The notes under the pieces were generated by a model. The model worked only from the letters and a program-made list of their open reading frames with translations. It did not search any database and was not told the origin of the DNA. Of a DNA stretch of 64,000 nucleotides, positions 15,149-23,297 are shown one piece after another; position 1 is the stretch's first letter; the number at the start of each line of letters is the position of its first letter. The translations under genes were made by a program, and so were the position numbers. Origin of the DNA: Actinophytocola sp963840275 (GTDB lineage: Bacteria; Actinomycetota; Actinomycetes; Mycobacteriales; Pseudonocardiaceae); NCBI GenBank assembly GCA_963840275.1, contig CAWIYK010000003.1, forward strand, positions 248,001 to 312,000, read 5' to 3'.

Positions 15149-15359
15149 ACAAGCGGCCGCAATGGGCGATCGCGTGACGCCGAAAAGGGCGCTTACCGAT
15201 TTCGATATTGATTACCCGCTCATGATAGCAAAAGTCCGTAATGGCGTCCTCGAATTCGTCATATTCAGGACATGAATTTTTCCCTTCCGGCCTGCGCCCG
15301 CCGCTAGTTACCGTAATTGGGTATTGCGTTACGCAACGTACAAAAGGGAGCTGCGAACA
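15149..15359 (+). promoter_or_regulatory. Intergenic region with perfect palindrome TTGCGTTACGCAA
   Basis: This 211-bp gap is noticeably more AT-rich than its surroundings and separates the NRPS operon from the methyltransferase gene. It holds a perfect 13-bp palindrome TTGCGT-T-ACGCAA at 15324-15336, only 24 bp before the methyltransferase GTG start. The palindrome shares the TTGCG core with the SARP-like repeats elsewhere in the window but lacks the 11-bp direct-repeat pair. It is a candidate operator; the regulator is unknown. Confidence 0.45.
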
Positions 15360-16244
15360 GTGACAACTACTGCTGACCATGTTGATAGCGGCTTCGCCCC
15401 ACCGAGCCCCGAAGACATCGGCATCAACTACGACCAGCTGATCGATCTTCACGCGCTGATCGCCAGTGACATCAGCCTGCACATCGGCCTGTGGACCCGG
15501 CCTGGTGAGCGTGAGCCCGCGTCGACGCTCCCCGAGCTGTCCAACAGGGCGCAGGAGTGGCAGACCGACTACCACCTCGAGGCCCTCGGGCTGAAGGCCG
15601 GCGAGCACCTGCTGGACATCGGCTGCGGCGCGGGCACGCCCGCGATCCGGATGGCCCAGCGCAGCGGTGGCCGGGTCACCGGGATCAACGTCAGCCGTGG
15701 CCAGCTCGCCCTGGCGACCGAGCGGGCCAAGGCGGCGAACATCTCCGATCGCGTGTCGTTCGCCTACGGCGACGCCATGTCCCTCGACTTCCCGGACGAG
15801 TCGTTCGACGCGGCCACGGCGATCGAGGTGTACGCACACCTGGCCAACCGTCAGCAGGCGTTCCACGAGGCCGCCCGGGTGCTGCGGCCCGGCGGTCACT
15901 TCCTGGTGAGCGACTTCACGCTCCGTGGGAACCCCTCCGAGGAGCTCCTGGCCGCGTACCAGCACACCTGGCAGGCCATGCGCCCGGTGACGCCGGCGCA
16001 GATGATGGAGCTGGCGGCCACCGCGGGCCTCGAGCTGGTCAAGGCCGAGAGCATGACCCAGAACACCGCGCTCAGCGGCGAGGTGATGGGACTTCTCTGG
16101 GCCGACCGGCACGACGAGATCATCGCCAAGTACGGCGCCGACATCGTCGCCCAGATGGACCACGTGATGCCCATGGTGCGCACCTTCTTCCGTGAGCACC
16201 TCGGCTCCTACCTGTTCCTGCTGCGCAAGCCCCTGAAGCCGTGA
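15360..16244 (+). CDS. SAM-dependent methyltransferase (UbiE/RebM-like)
   Basis: 294 residues from GTG 15360, which has AGGGAG ten bases upstream and gives the same N terminus as the paralogue at 51071. Motif I is LLDIGCGAGTP, followed by VSRGQLALATERA and an FDAATAIEVYAHL acidic strand, the class I methyltransferase layout. The N-terminal APPSPEDIGINYDQL element is shared nearly word for word with the gene at 51071, so the two are paralogues bracketing locus 2. Targets in this subfamily are sugar or phenolic O, N or C atoms. The target here is unknown. Confidence 0.8.
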   Translation: MTTTADHVDSGFAPPSPEDIGINYDQLIDLHALIASDISLHIGLWTRPGEREPASTLPELSNRAQEWQTDYHLEALGLKAGEHLLDIGCGAGTPAIRMAQRSGGRVTGINVSRGQLALATERAKAANISDRVSFAYGDAMSLDFPDESFDAATAIEVYAHLANRQQAFHEAARVLRPGGHFLVSDFTLRGNPSEELLAAYQHTWQAMRPVTPAQMMELAATAGLELVKAESMTQNTALSGEVMGLLWADRHDEIIAKYGADIVAQMDHVMPMVRTFFREHLGSYLFLLRKPLKP

Positions 16245-16659
16245 GCTGACCTGCGGTTTCAGCGTGATCACGAGGAACTTCCGCGTCAGGTGGGCGCGGA
16301 GCCGCTCGTCGGCGAGCCGGGGCAACCCGGACAGCGGCCGGCGAGCGTTTCCTTGTGCCGCGGGACACGGCGACGAGCCGAAGATCGGGAGGTCGACGTC
16401 GACCTCACGACCAGCCTTCGAGGCGCTCTGGATCTAGTGACGGTCCGACGGAGTTAGCGTCGGGGCATGAAACCGAGACAACGGGGTCTTGTCGGTGCGG
16501 CGACACCTGTCGCGGCGGCGATGGCCGATCCTGCCGCCGTCGCGGCATGCGGCACGACCAGGGACTTTCGCTCGCCACGACACCTAGGGTTCGGCGAGCG
16601 CGCGCGGCGGATGGATCGGTTCGTTCACCGCCGAGGATTCTGCGTGCTCGGAGCCTTAC
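16245..16659. other. Noncoding gap, no convincing gene
   Basis: About 415 bp between the methyltransferase and the response regulator. On the minus strand a short open stretch near 16250-16330 reads like protein (LPRLADERLRAHLTRKF) but lacks a start, a recognisable family and continuity. I take it as a possible gene remnant at most. No tRNA, clear hairpin or paired 11-bp repeat was found. Confidence 0.3.
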
Positions 16660-17265
16660 GTGATTAAGGTGCTGCTGGCCGAGGACATGCACATGGTTCG
16701 GGGTGCCTTGGTCGCGTTGATGTTGCTCGAGCCGGACCTCGACGTGGTCGCCGAGGTCGCCTGCGGGACCGAGATCCTGCCGGCCGCGATCAAGTACCGG
16801 CCGGACGTCGCCGTCATCGACATCGACCTGCCGGGCAAGGACGGGCTGTCCGCCGCGGCCGAGCTCCACGATCAGCTGCCCGCCTGCCGCACGCTGATCC
16901 TCACCAGCCTGGGCCGTCCCGGCACTCTGCGGCGAGCGCTCGCCGCGCGGGTCAACGGGTTCATCCTCAAGAACGCGCCCTCCGCGAAGCTGGCCAACGC
17001 CATCAGAGAGGTGTCGGTGGGCCGGCGAGTCATCGACGGCGAGCTCGCGCTCGCGGCCTGGGACACCGAGGAGTGCCCGCTGACCAGCCGGGAGCTCGAG
17101 GTGCTTCGCATGATCGAGGGCGGGGCCGGCGCGGTGGACATCGCGGTCCGGCTGTTCCTGTCGGCCGGCACGGTCCGCAACTACCTGACGACGATCGTCA
17201 CCAAGCTCAACGCGCGGACTCGTGTCGACGCGATCCGAATCGCCAAGGATGCTGGCTGGTTGTAG
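16660..17265 (+). CDS. NarL/FixJ-type response regulator with LuxR HTH
   Basis: 201 residues. The receiver domain has the acidic pair Glu8-Asp9, phospho-acceptor Asp54 in VIDIDLPG, a conserved Thr in LILTS and the Lys in FILKNAP. The C-terminal LuxR helix-turn-helix runs from LTSRELEVLRMI to the end. The start is GTG. It pairs with the convergently placed histidine kinase at 17207-18412, whose 3' end overlaps this gene by 59 bp. Its target genes are not evident from the sequence. Confidence 0.9.
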   Translation: MIKVLLAEDMHMVRGALVALMLLEPDLDVVAEVACGTEILPAAIKYRPDVAVIDIDLPGKDGLSAAAELHDQLPACRTLILTSLGRPGTLRRALAARVNGFILKNAPSAKLANAIREVSVGRRVIDGELALAAWDTEECPLTSRELEVLRMIEGGAGAVDIAVRLFLSAGTVRNYLTTIVTKLNARTRVDAIRIAKDAGWL

Positions 17266-18412
17266 CCAGGTCCGGCTCCTGCGGCTCCGCCAGCAGCGGG
17301 ATCGAGACGTACAGCCGGAACCGCTCGCCCCGCAGTCGCTCCGCGACGAGCGCGCCGTGGACCATCCGGACCCGCTCGGACAGGTTGCGCAGGCCGCTCC
17401 CGCCGCCGCGGCTGGAGTCGCGGCGCGCCGCTTCCCTCGAGGCGCCGTCGTTGACCATCTCGATGAACACCGCGCGTTCCGACTGACCGATCCGGATGTC
17501 GCACCGCTTCGCCATGCTGTGCCGCAGCACGTTCGTGACGCCCTCGCGGAGCACGGTCGCGAGCAGCGTGCCGGCTCGCTCGGGCAGCTCGCCGTAGTCG
17601 CGCCGCACCACGACCACCACGTCCGCGATGGCCAGCACGGACTCGGCGGAGTCGCACTCCTCGGCCAGGGAAAGCTGACGGTACCCGTTGGCCACCGAGC
17701 GGACCTCGGCGTGCATCTGCCGGGAGACGGTCAGGATCTCGGCGAGCTCCTTGCTGGCCCTGGTCGGATGGTCGGCTATCAGCCGGCCGGTCAGCTCACT
17801 TTTCAGCGTGATCGCCGACAGGCTCATCCCGAGCAGGTCGTGGAGGTCCCTGGCGAACCGCAGCCGCTCTTCCGCGACGGCCTTCTTGGCGAGCTCGTCG
17901 CGTGCCGCGTGCAGGTCGGTCACCAGGTTCGTGAGGCGGGTCAGGCCGAACACGACCAGACCGGTGATGATCGTGGAGACCGTCGTGTAGGCGACGTCCA
18001 CGCCCGACCCGGTCAGCTGACCCTGCACCCAGCCCATACTGGCCACGACCAGCGCGAACAGCGGCAACGCGGCCGCGGCCCGCAGGGCGAGCAACACGCT
18101 CCCGGCCAGGAAACCCGGCCCGCTCACCCAGGTCTCCCGGTACTCGATGAGCGGCAGGTACACCAGGCACGCCTGGAGCAGCAGCGCCGCATATCTCAGC
18201 GGCGGCCGTGAGTACTTGTTCAACCGGCCGAAATAGTCCACCTGCAATACCAGTAGCGCGACCGTATACACAAAGGACAGTGCGATCGCGAACGGGTCGT
18301 CCAGATAGGTCACGATGCCTATCGAGGAAACGACGCAGAAGCCTAGGTACACCGTTACCAGAACCGTGTTCGCCAGTAACGGGGCTATGTTCGGGCGTAA
18401 GCCATCCTCCAT
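17207..18412 (-). CDS. NarX-type sensor histidine kinase
   Basis: 401 residues: five to six hydrophobic segments in the first 170 residues without an extracellular domain, then a HisKA_3 dimerisation domain with the phospho-histidine in RFARDLHDLLG, then a HATPase with the N-box REGVTNVLRHS and GGGSGLRNL. This is the DesK/NarX family that pairs with LuxR-type response regulators. The partner is the convergent gene at 16660-17265. The last 59 bp encode both proteins' C termini on opposite strands, which may give antisense coupling of their mRNAs. Confidence 0.9.
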   Translation of the reverse strand: MEDGLRPNIAPLLANTVLVTVYLGFCVVSSIGIVTYLDDPFAIALSFVYTVALLVLQVDYFGRLNKYSRPPLRYAALLLQACLVYLPLIEYRETWVSGPGFLAGSVLLALRAAAALPLFALVVASMGWVQGQLTGSGVDVAYTTVSTIITGLVVFGLTRLTNLVTDLHAARDELAKKAVAEERLRFARDLHDLLGMSLSAITLKSELTGRLIADHPTRASKELAEILTVSRQMHAEVRSVANGYRQLSLAEECDSAESVLAIADVVVVVRRDYGELPERAGTLLATVLREGVTNVLRHSMAKRCDIRIGQSERAVFIEMVNDGASREAARRDSSRGGGSGLRNLSERVRMVHGALVAERLRGERFRLYVSIPLLAEPQEPDLATTSQHPWRFGSRRHESAR

Positions 18413-18488
18413 AAAGAACCCTCATGTCGTAAGCGCGGGCCGCCATCCGCGTGGAGCTATCAGCGTACCAGTTAACTGAGAGGAAAAC

Positions 18489-18510
18489 CCTCCGTTTAGG
18501 CTAACGGAGG
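18489..18510 (-). terminator. Intrinsic terminator after the SagB-like gene
   Basis: An 8-bp perfect stem (CCTCCGTT/AACGGAGG) with a 6-base loop spans the SagB-like stop codon. Read on the minus strand it is followed at once by GTTTTCC, a short U-run. It should end the 18501-19922 transcript and separate it from the histidine kinase downstream. Confidence 0.7.
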
Positions 18511-19922
18511 TACCCGATGACGCATTCGCCGACGCCGACCTCCGCCGGCCAGTCCAACCGCAGCGCCCGATCGGTCGTATCGGTGCTGTCCAGCACCAGC
18601 GGGCACGCCACGAGACCGGCCGCGGCGGCCACCAGGTGCAGGGTCTGCTGCAACGCCCCGAGGTGCATCAGCGTCGTCGCGTAGCCGGTGCCGTCCACCA
18701 GCCGCAACAACCGGTCCGTCCGCGCGGTGACGGTGATCAGGGCCGACGGGCGCTCGCTGCGGCGCGTCGCGACCTGCGCGTTGTCCAGCAGCGCGGCCAG
18801 GTCGGGCTCGGAGTCGTTGACCAGCGTGAGGGCGTGGCCGGCGGGGTCGTAGTGGTAGATCCCGCGCGGCAGCCCGACGCAGCGGTTCACGGTGAGGTAC
18901 AGCTCCAGCTCGTACAGCCCGGCGATGCTCAGGTACGGCCGGTCCGACATCTCGTAGGTGACCCCCCAGTGGGTCGGCGTCGGCGACACGGACCTGACCC
19001 GGGCGGCGCGATAGAGCAGCTCGCCGAGGTGCCTGGCCGCCAACGGCCGGTCGGGTTCGTCCGGGTACACCCGCTCGGCCTCGATGACCTCGGTCAGCGA
19101 CGGGCCCGAGCTCATCTGGTCGTCGTCCGGGCGGTGGAGCGGGAACCGGGGGCCGGGCGGCGCCGGCTTGGTCACCGGCGGCGGTGGCCCGTCGCGGGGG
19201 ACCGCGGTCGCGGACGACGGGCCGCGGCCGATCCTGGTGCGGGCGTGGAACATCAGGTCGTGGTGCGACCAGTAGGCGTGGGCCGCGTCCCGCGTGGCGG
19301 GCAGCACCATCCCCGCCGCGACCAGGTAGCCCACCAGGTCCGCGACGACCGGAGGCGAGGTGCGCAGCACCGCCGCGAGCTCGGTGACCGACGTCGGCCG
19401 GCCGAGCGAGATCACGGCCAGGTAGGCCAGCGGCCGGTGCAGCACGACCTGGAACGGCGTCACCGCCGACTCCAGCACCAACTCGTCGCGGCCGGTCCGG
19501 ATCGCCGCGAAGCGGGACAGACGCAGCGGCCGGTCCGGGTCGACCTCGGCCATCCGGAAGGGGGCGTGCTCGGCGATGGGGACCACCGACAGCAGCACGC
19601 CGACGAGGTCGTCGGCATCATCGACGTCCTCGTCCAGGTGCAGTGTGTGCACGACCGAGCCGCTCAGCACGTCCAGCACGTCGGCGAGGGCAGCCCGCTC
19701 GTCATGGCTCGCCGGCTCGATGTTGGCCACGGCACTGGGCCCCATGCTCATCCGCTCCAGCGCACCGCGGACCGCCGTGGGCATGTCGTCGAAGACGGAC
19801 TCCCCCCACCGGGTCACCACGCGCACCGGCGTGTCGTGTTCGTCCGAACTCTCGACCAGGACGTCCTCGCTCAGCGCCCGTAGGTGTGTTCGTGCGGGCG
19901 ACTGGTCGGGCTCGGGGGGCAT
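18501..19922 (-). CDS. SagB-type flavin oxidase (nitroreductase family)
   Basis: 473 residues. The second half (about 285-470) is a nitroreductase-fold FMN domain of SagB type: LGELLYRAARVRS, the YHYDP turn, and the LQQTLHLVAAAAGLVACPL helix that packs against the flavin. The first half is an accessory region with a winged-helix-like part around 190-240. SagB proteins oxidise azolines to azoles in RiPP pathways, and homologues oxidise heterocycles or carrier-bound groups in NRPS/PKS pathways. There is no YcaO cyclodehydratase in the window, so the classical azole role is unsupported; oxidation of a heterocyclic intermediate of locus 2 is more likely. It is transcribed divergently from the SARP gene. 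Confidence 0.75.
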   Translation of the reverse strand: MPPEPDQSPARTHLRALSEDVLVESSDEHDTPVRVVTRWGESVFDDMPTAVRGALERMSMGPSAVANIEPASHDERAALADVLDVLSGSVVHTLHLDEDVDDADDLVGVLLSVVPIAEHAPFRMAEVDPDRPLRLSRFAAIRTGRDELVLESAVTPFQVVLHRPLAYLAVISLGRPTSVTELAAVLRTSPPVVADLVGYLVAAGMVLPATRDAAHAYWSHHDLMFHARTRIGRGPSSATAVPRDGPPPPVTKPAPPGPRFPLHRPDDDQMSSGPSLTEVIEAERVYPDEPDRPLAARHLGELLYRAARVRSVSPTPTHWGVTYEMSDRPYLSIAGLYELELYLTVNRCVGLPRGIYHYDPAGHALTLVNDSEPDLAALLDNAQVATRRSERPSALITVTARTDRLLRLVDGTGYATTLMHLGALQQTLHLVAAAAGLVACPLVLDSTDTTDRALRLDWPAEVGVGECVIGYLR

Positions 19923-20262
19923 GGCGGGGTCTCCTCGCGGTCACGTCGGTACCGCGTTGCGGTGCGTCGGATCGGACATCTCACCGAGGCACGAGTTGAG
20001 GTGGTCGTCGCCGAGCGAAGGCGGACATGGTGGTTCCCCTGGCTCGAATGGTTCTGACCTCTGTGGTCCTCCAGTGGAAGTGTCGAGACCAGGGCAGGGA
20101 CCGGCCAGTGCGCGACTCACGGGTTATGGCCTGTATTTCTCACACCACCCCTTCCGGTTTCTCCCATCGGTGCTCGTGCCTTCTTCACTGCCGATGGCGC
20201 GACCGTTCTGCGAGCGTTTCAACAGTGCTTCGGCCAGTCCGAGCTTGGAAGAAGGTAGGACC
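19923..20262. promoter_or_regulatory. Divergent promoter region between SagB-like gene and SARP gene
   Basis: 340 bp between two divergent starts. The SARP side has a GAAGGTAGGA ribosome site before ATG 20263 and a relatively AT-rich stretch at 20130-20260. One half-site GTTGCGG occurs near 19955 but the second copy 11 bp on is not there, so I do not call it a SARP site. No other feature is clear. Confidence 0.4.
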
Positions 20263-21075
20263 ATGCAAATCAACATGCTGGGACCGTTGGAAGTGCACGT
20301 GAATGATTGCTTGACGACCCCGAGCGCGGCCAAACACCGGCAAGTGCTCGCACTTCTCGCGCTGCACGCGGGCGAGGTGGTCTCGGTACGTGTTCTCCTG
20401 GAGGAGCTCTGGGGCAGCACACCCCCCGACACCTGCTTACAGACGTTACAAACCTATATTTTCCACTTACGCCAGCGCTTCGGCGACGCCCTCGAGACGA
20501 GCAAGACGGAGGTGGCCAAGTCCCTGCTGGTCACCCATTACCCCGGGTACTCGCTGCGGATCAGCCCGCAGGACCTGGACGCCGGCGAGTACGAGCTGCT
20601 CGCGAAGGAAGGCCGGCGGCAGATGGCGCTGGGCGACTACGAGGCCGCGTCGGACACGTTGCGCCGGGCGCTGGGCATGTGGCGCGGGTCCGCGCTGGTC
20701 GACGTGCCGACCCGCCGTGCCCTCGGCGTCCACGTGAACCGGCTGGAGGAGAGCCGGCTCGGCGTGCTGGAGGACTGCGTGGATGCCGACCTGTGGCTCG
20801 GGCGGCACCACACCCTCCTCACCGAGCTGGCCGAGCTGACCTCTCGGTTCCCGATGAACGAGCGGCTGTGTGCGCAGTACATGATCGCGCAGTACCGGTC
20901 GGGCCGGCAGTGGCGGGCGCTGGAGATCTTCGGCCACCACCGCGCCGCGATCGTGAACGAGCTGGGCATGGAGGCGTCGGCCTGGATCCAGAGCGTGCAG
21001 CGCGCGATCCTCAACTCCGACCCGAGCCTGCACCAGCAGCACACGAGCGGACAGTTGTTGGCCACCGCCTTGTGA
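20263..21075 (+). CDS. SARP-family transcriptional activator
   Basis: 270 residues, the size of small SARPs such as DnrI or ActII-ORF4. It has an OmpR-type winged-helix DNA-binding domain (MQINMLGPLEV to about residue 95, including the LLEELWG and TYIFHLRQRF segments) followed by a bacterial transcriptional activation domain (DAGEYELLAKEG to the end). ATG 20263 is preceded by GAAGGTAGGA. It is a candidate for the protein that reads the 11-bp TTGCG direct repeats at 31926-31959, 35547-35579, 42028-42055 and 42066-42098. The large SARP-ATPase at 32070 is the other candidate. Confidence 0.9.
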   Translation: MQINMLGPLEVHVNDCLTTPSAAKHRQVLALLALHAGEVVSVRVLLEELWGSTPPDTCLQTLQTYIFHLRQRFGDALETSKTEVAKSLLVTHYPGYSLRISPQDLDAGEYELLAKEGRRQMALGDYEAASDTLRRALGMWRGSALVDVPTRRALGVHVNRLEESRLGVLEDCVDADLWLGRHHTLLTELAELTSRFPMNERLCAQYMIAQYRSGRQWRALEIFGHHRAAIVNELGMEASAWIQSVQRAILNSDPSLHQQHTSGQLLATAL

Positions 21076-21087
21076 GTGAACTCCCTG

Positions 21088-21870
21088 TCACAGGGCCGGT
21101 GACCGGCGCGCAACCTCCTTGGCGGCGCCGGTCACATGGTCGTCGAGCACCTCGACCACACCGGCCCGGTGCTCGTCCAGGAAGAAGTGGCCGCCGGTGA
21201 ACACCCGCAGCTCGAAGGGGCCGGTGGTGTGGGCGCGCCACGACGCGACCTCGTCCACCGACGCCAGCGGGTCGGCGTCGCCGGTGAGCGCGACGACCGG
21301 GCAGACCAGCGGCGGTCCTGGGACATACCGGTAGGTCTCCGCGGCCCGATAGTCCGCGCGGATCAGCGGCAGTGCGCCGCGTGCGAAGGCGTCGAACCCC
21401 GGCAGCCGGGCGTTCGCCCCGGCCAGTGCGCGCACCGAGCCGAGCAGCAGCTGGTCGTCGAGCAGGTGGGTGCGTTCCACGCGGTGGCGCGACGGCGCAC
21501 GCCGGCCGGAGACGAACAGGCCGCTGAGCACCACGCCCTTGTCCTCGAGCACCCGGGCGACCTCGAACGCGAGCGCGGCGCCCATGCTGTGCCCGAAGAA
21601 GGTCACCGGCCGGTCGGTCAGCGGCAGCAGTGCGTCGGCGACCAGCCGCGTCAGCTCGTCGAGATCGTCGATGGGCGGCTCGTCCCGCCGCTCCTGCCGG
21701 CCGGGGTACTGGACGGCCAACACCTCGGAGTGCGTGGCGAGCGACCGGGCGTAGGGCAGGAAGTACTTCGCCGTGCCGCCGGCGTAGGGGAAGCACACCA
21801 GCCGGTGCGGCGCGTCCGGCGCGGCACGGAACCCGCGGACCCAGGCGGTGGCAGGGGATTCGCCAGTCAT
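21088..21870 (-). CDS. Type II thioesterase
   Basis: 260 residues from ATG 21870, which overlaps the TrpC-like gene by ATGA. The alpha/beta-hydrolase motifs are RLVCFPYAGG, the nucleophile elbow FFGHSMGA, GDADPL with the catalytic Asp and GGHFFLDEH with the catalytic His. Such stand-alone thioesterases remove stalled or wrong acyl groups from carrier proteins. It is the last gene of the minus-strand locus 2 operon and should act on the PCP at 26776 or the ACP at 41718. It ends 12 bp from the convergent SARP gene. Confidence 0.9.
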   Translation of the reverse strand: MTGESPATAWVRGFRAAPDAPHRLVCFPYAGGTAKYFLPYARSLATHSEVLAVQYPGRQERRDEPPIDDLDELTRLVADALLPLTDRPVTFFGHSMGAALAFEVARVLEDKGVVLSGLFVSGRRAPSRHRVERTHLLDDQLLLGSVRALAGANARLPGFDAFARGALPLIRADYRAAETYRYVPGPPLVCPVVALTGDADPLASVDEVASWRAHTTGPFELRVFTGGHFFLDEHRAGVVEVLDDHVTGAAKEVARRSPAL

Positions 21871-22583
21871 GACCGCGCCTCCCCGATGGTCGCCGGGCGC
21901 TTCAGTCGACCGTCCAGTTCGGACAGGAAGGTGTCGAGCCCTTGGTTTCGCAGCAGGGCCGTGCCCATCAGCAGGCCCGCGTAGCCGGCGTTCAGCAACC
22001 GGGCCGCGGTGTCCGTGTCGTCGATGCCGCTCGCGCTGACCGGGCACGGGGTGCCCCTGCCGACCAGCGCCGGCAGCAGCCGCAGACTGCGCCCGACGTC
22101 ACCGGCATCGCGTTCCCTGGTCCGGATGTCCTTGTTGTTCACCGCGATCACGCACTCGCCGGCGTGCGGCACGGCCTCGATCTCGGCCTCGCCGGTGACC
22201 TCGACGAACGGGGTGAGGCCGGCGGTCAGGCAGGCGTCGACCAGAGTGGCCAGACTCGACCTGGGCAACAGTCCCGCGGTGAGCAGCACGGCGGACGCCC
22301 CGAGTGTCCTGGCGCGCGTCACCTGCTCCCGCCTGGTGATGAAGTCCTTCTGCAGCACCGGAAGGTCCGTGCGCTCGGTGACCTCGCGCAGCATCGCCTC
22401 GGTGCCACCGAACCACTTCCCGGTGACGACGGAGACGCACGGGGCGTCGGCCGCCTCGTACTCGGCCAGCACCTCGGCGACCGACCGGCCGCCGAGCAGG
22501 TCCTTGCCGTCGCCGGCGTGCCGCTTGATCTCCATGATCAGCGGACGACGAGCGGCAAGCAGGGCCGCGATGAACTCACTCAT
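21867..22583 (-). CDS. TrpC-like indole-3-glycerol-phosphate synthase homologue (divergent)
   Basis: 238 residues of TrpC-type TIM barrel. Conserved elements are LIMEIKR (lysine of the AEIKR motif), LPVLQKDFI (the catalytic lysine of LRKDFI), FVEVTGEAE (the general-base glutamate) and VNNKDIRT. Departures from housekeeping TrpC are visible. AEIKRxSPSKG reads MEIKRHAGDGK, and the conserved SESGI phosphate/active-site strand reads SASGI, so a glutamate that touches substrate is alanine. The enzyme normally closes the indole ring from CdRP. These changes, with similar ones in the TrpD and TrpF partners, suggest a different aromatic or enamine substrate. It abuts trpF-like at 22584. Confidence 0.82.
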   Translation of the reverse strand: MSEFIAALLAARRPLIMEIKRHAGDGKDLLGGRSVAEVLAEYEAADAPCVSVVTGKWFGGTEAMLREVTERTDLPVLQKDFITRREQVTRARTLGASAVLLTAGLLPRSSLATLVDACLTAGLTPFVEVTGEAEIEAVPHAGECVIAVNNKDIRTRERDAGDVGRSLRLLPALVGRGTPCPVSASGIDDTDTAARLLNAGYAGLLMGTALLRNQGLDTFLSELDGRLKRPATIGEARS

Positions 22584-23297
22584 TCAGGCCACCTCGTTTC
22601 TGGTGTGGCTCGTGGTGTGCCAGGCGCGCGCGATGTCCTGGACCGCCGCCCCGGCGAAGCGTCCGTCGGCGTTCCTGGCCGCGGTGTCGACGTCGATGCC
22701 CGCGTAGCGCGGGTGCGCGACGACCGCGTCGAAGTCCTGGTGGTTGCGCGGGGACAGGCCGCCGGCGAGCAGGAACGGGCGGTGGGTCAGCTCGGCGACG
22801 GCGAGCGCGTCGGCCGCGTCGAGCTGGTGGCCGGTGCTGCCGACCCGGCCGTCGTCGGTGAGGGTGTCGAGCAGGAACAGGTCGGTGCCGGCCCGTTCGT
22901 AGGCCCCGACCAGCGGGCGTTCGAGGCAGGTGCCGGACCGCACGTGCAGCACCTTCACCACGGTCAGCTCACCCGGCATGGCCGCGTGCAACGCCGCCAC
23001 CGTCGCGGGCAGCTGGTAGGCGTGCAGCTGCACCCACCGGATCCCCGTCTGCCGCAGCACCGTGCTCAGCAGCCCGACGTCCTTGGCGAAGGTCACCAGC
23101 ACCGGTTCGAGCCCGGCCGCCCGCGCGGCGCCGGCCAGCGACACGGCGTCCGGCAGGGACAGCTCCGCGCCCCCGCCGGGAACGCCGTGCCACAGGCCGA
23201 CCAGGTCCGCACCGGCCGCGGCGAGCAGGGCGACGTCCGCAGTGGACGTCGCCCCGCACACCTTGAGCACCGGCGTGCCGGGACCGGGCTGGATCAC
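22584..23297 (-). CDS. TrpF-like phosphoribosylanthranilate isomerase homologue (divergent)
   Basis: 237 residues with TrpF landmarks: VLKVCGATS (general-base Cys of KICG), WVQLHAYQ, LFLLDT (general-acid Asp) and FLLAGGLSP. The C-terminal phosphate-binding element, usually GVDVSSGVE, reads GIDVDTAAR. TrpF catalyses the Amadori rearrangement of a phosphoribosyl amine. Catalytic Cys and Asp are kept, so isomerase chemistry is likely, possibly on a non-standard phosphoribosylated amine. It starts 1 codon-overlap (ATGA) after the dehydrogenase gene's stop in the same transcript and directly precedes the trpC-like gene. Confidence 0.82.
   Translation of the reverse strand: MIQPGPGTPVLKVCGATSTADVALLAAAGADLVGLWHGVPGGGAELSLPDAVSLAGAARAAGLEPVLVTFAKDVGLLSTVLRQTGIRWVQLHAYQLPATVAALHAAMPGELTVVKVLHVRSGTCLERPLVGAYERAGTDLFLLDTLTDDGRVGSTGHQLDAADALAVAELTHRPFLLAGGLSPRNHQDFDAVVAHPRYAGIDVDTAARNADGRFAGAAVQDIARAWHTTSHTRNEVA

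Noticed and set aside
16245..16400. Short protein-like stretch on the minus strand
   Set aside because: No start codon with ribosome site, no family match, and the frame breaks quickly; kept only as a possible remnant.
18501..19922. Thiazole/oxazole-modified peptide cluster on the basis of SagB
   Set aside because: No YcaO cyclodehydratase or E1-like partner and no Cys/Ser/Thr-rich precursor next to it.
19945..19970. Possible SARP site before the SagB/SARP divergent pair
   Set aside because: A single GTTGCGG half-site is present but no second copy 11 bp away and no suitably placed -10 box.
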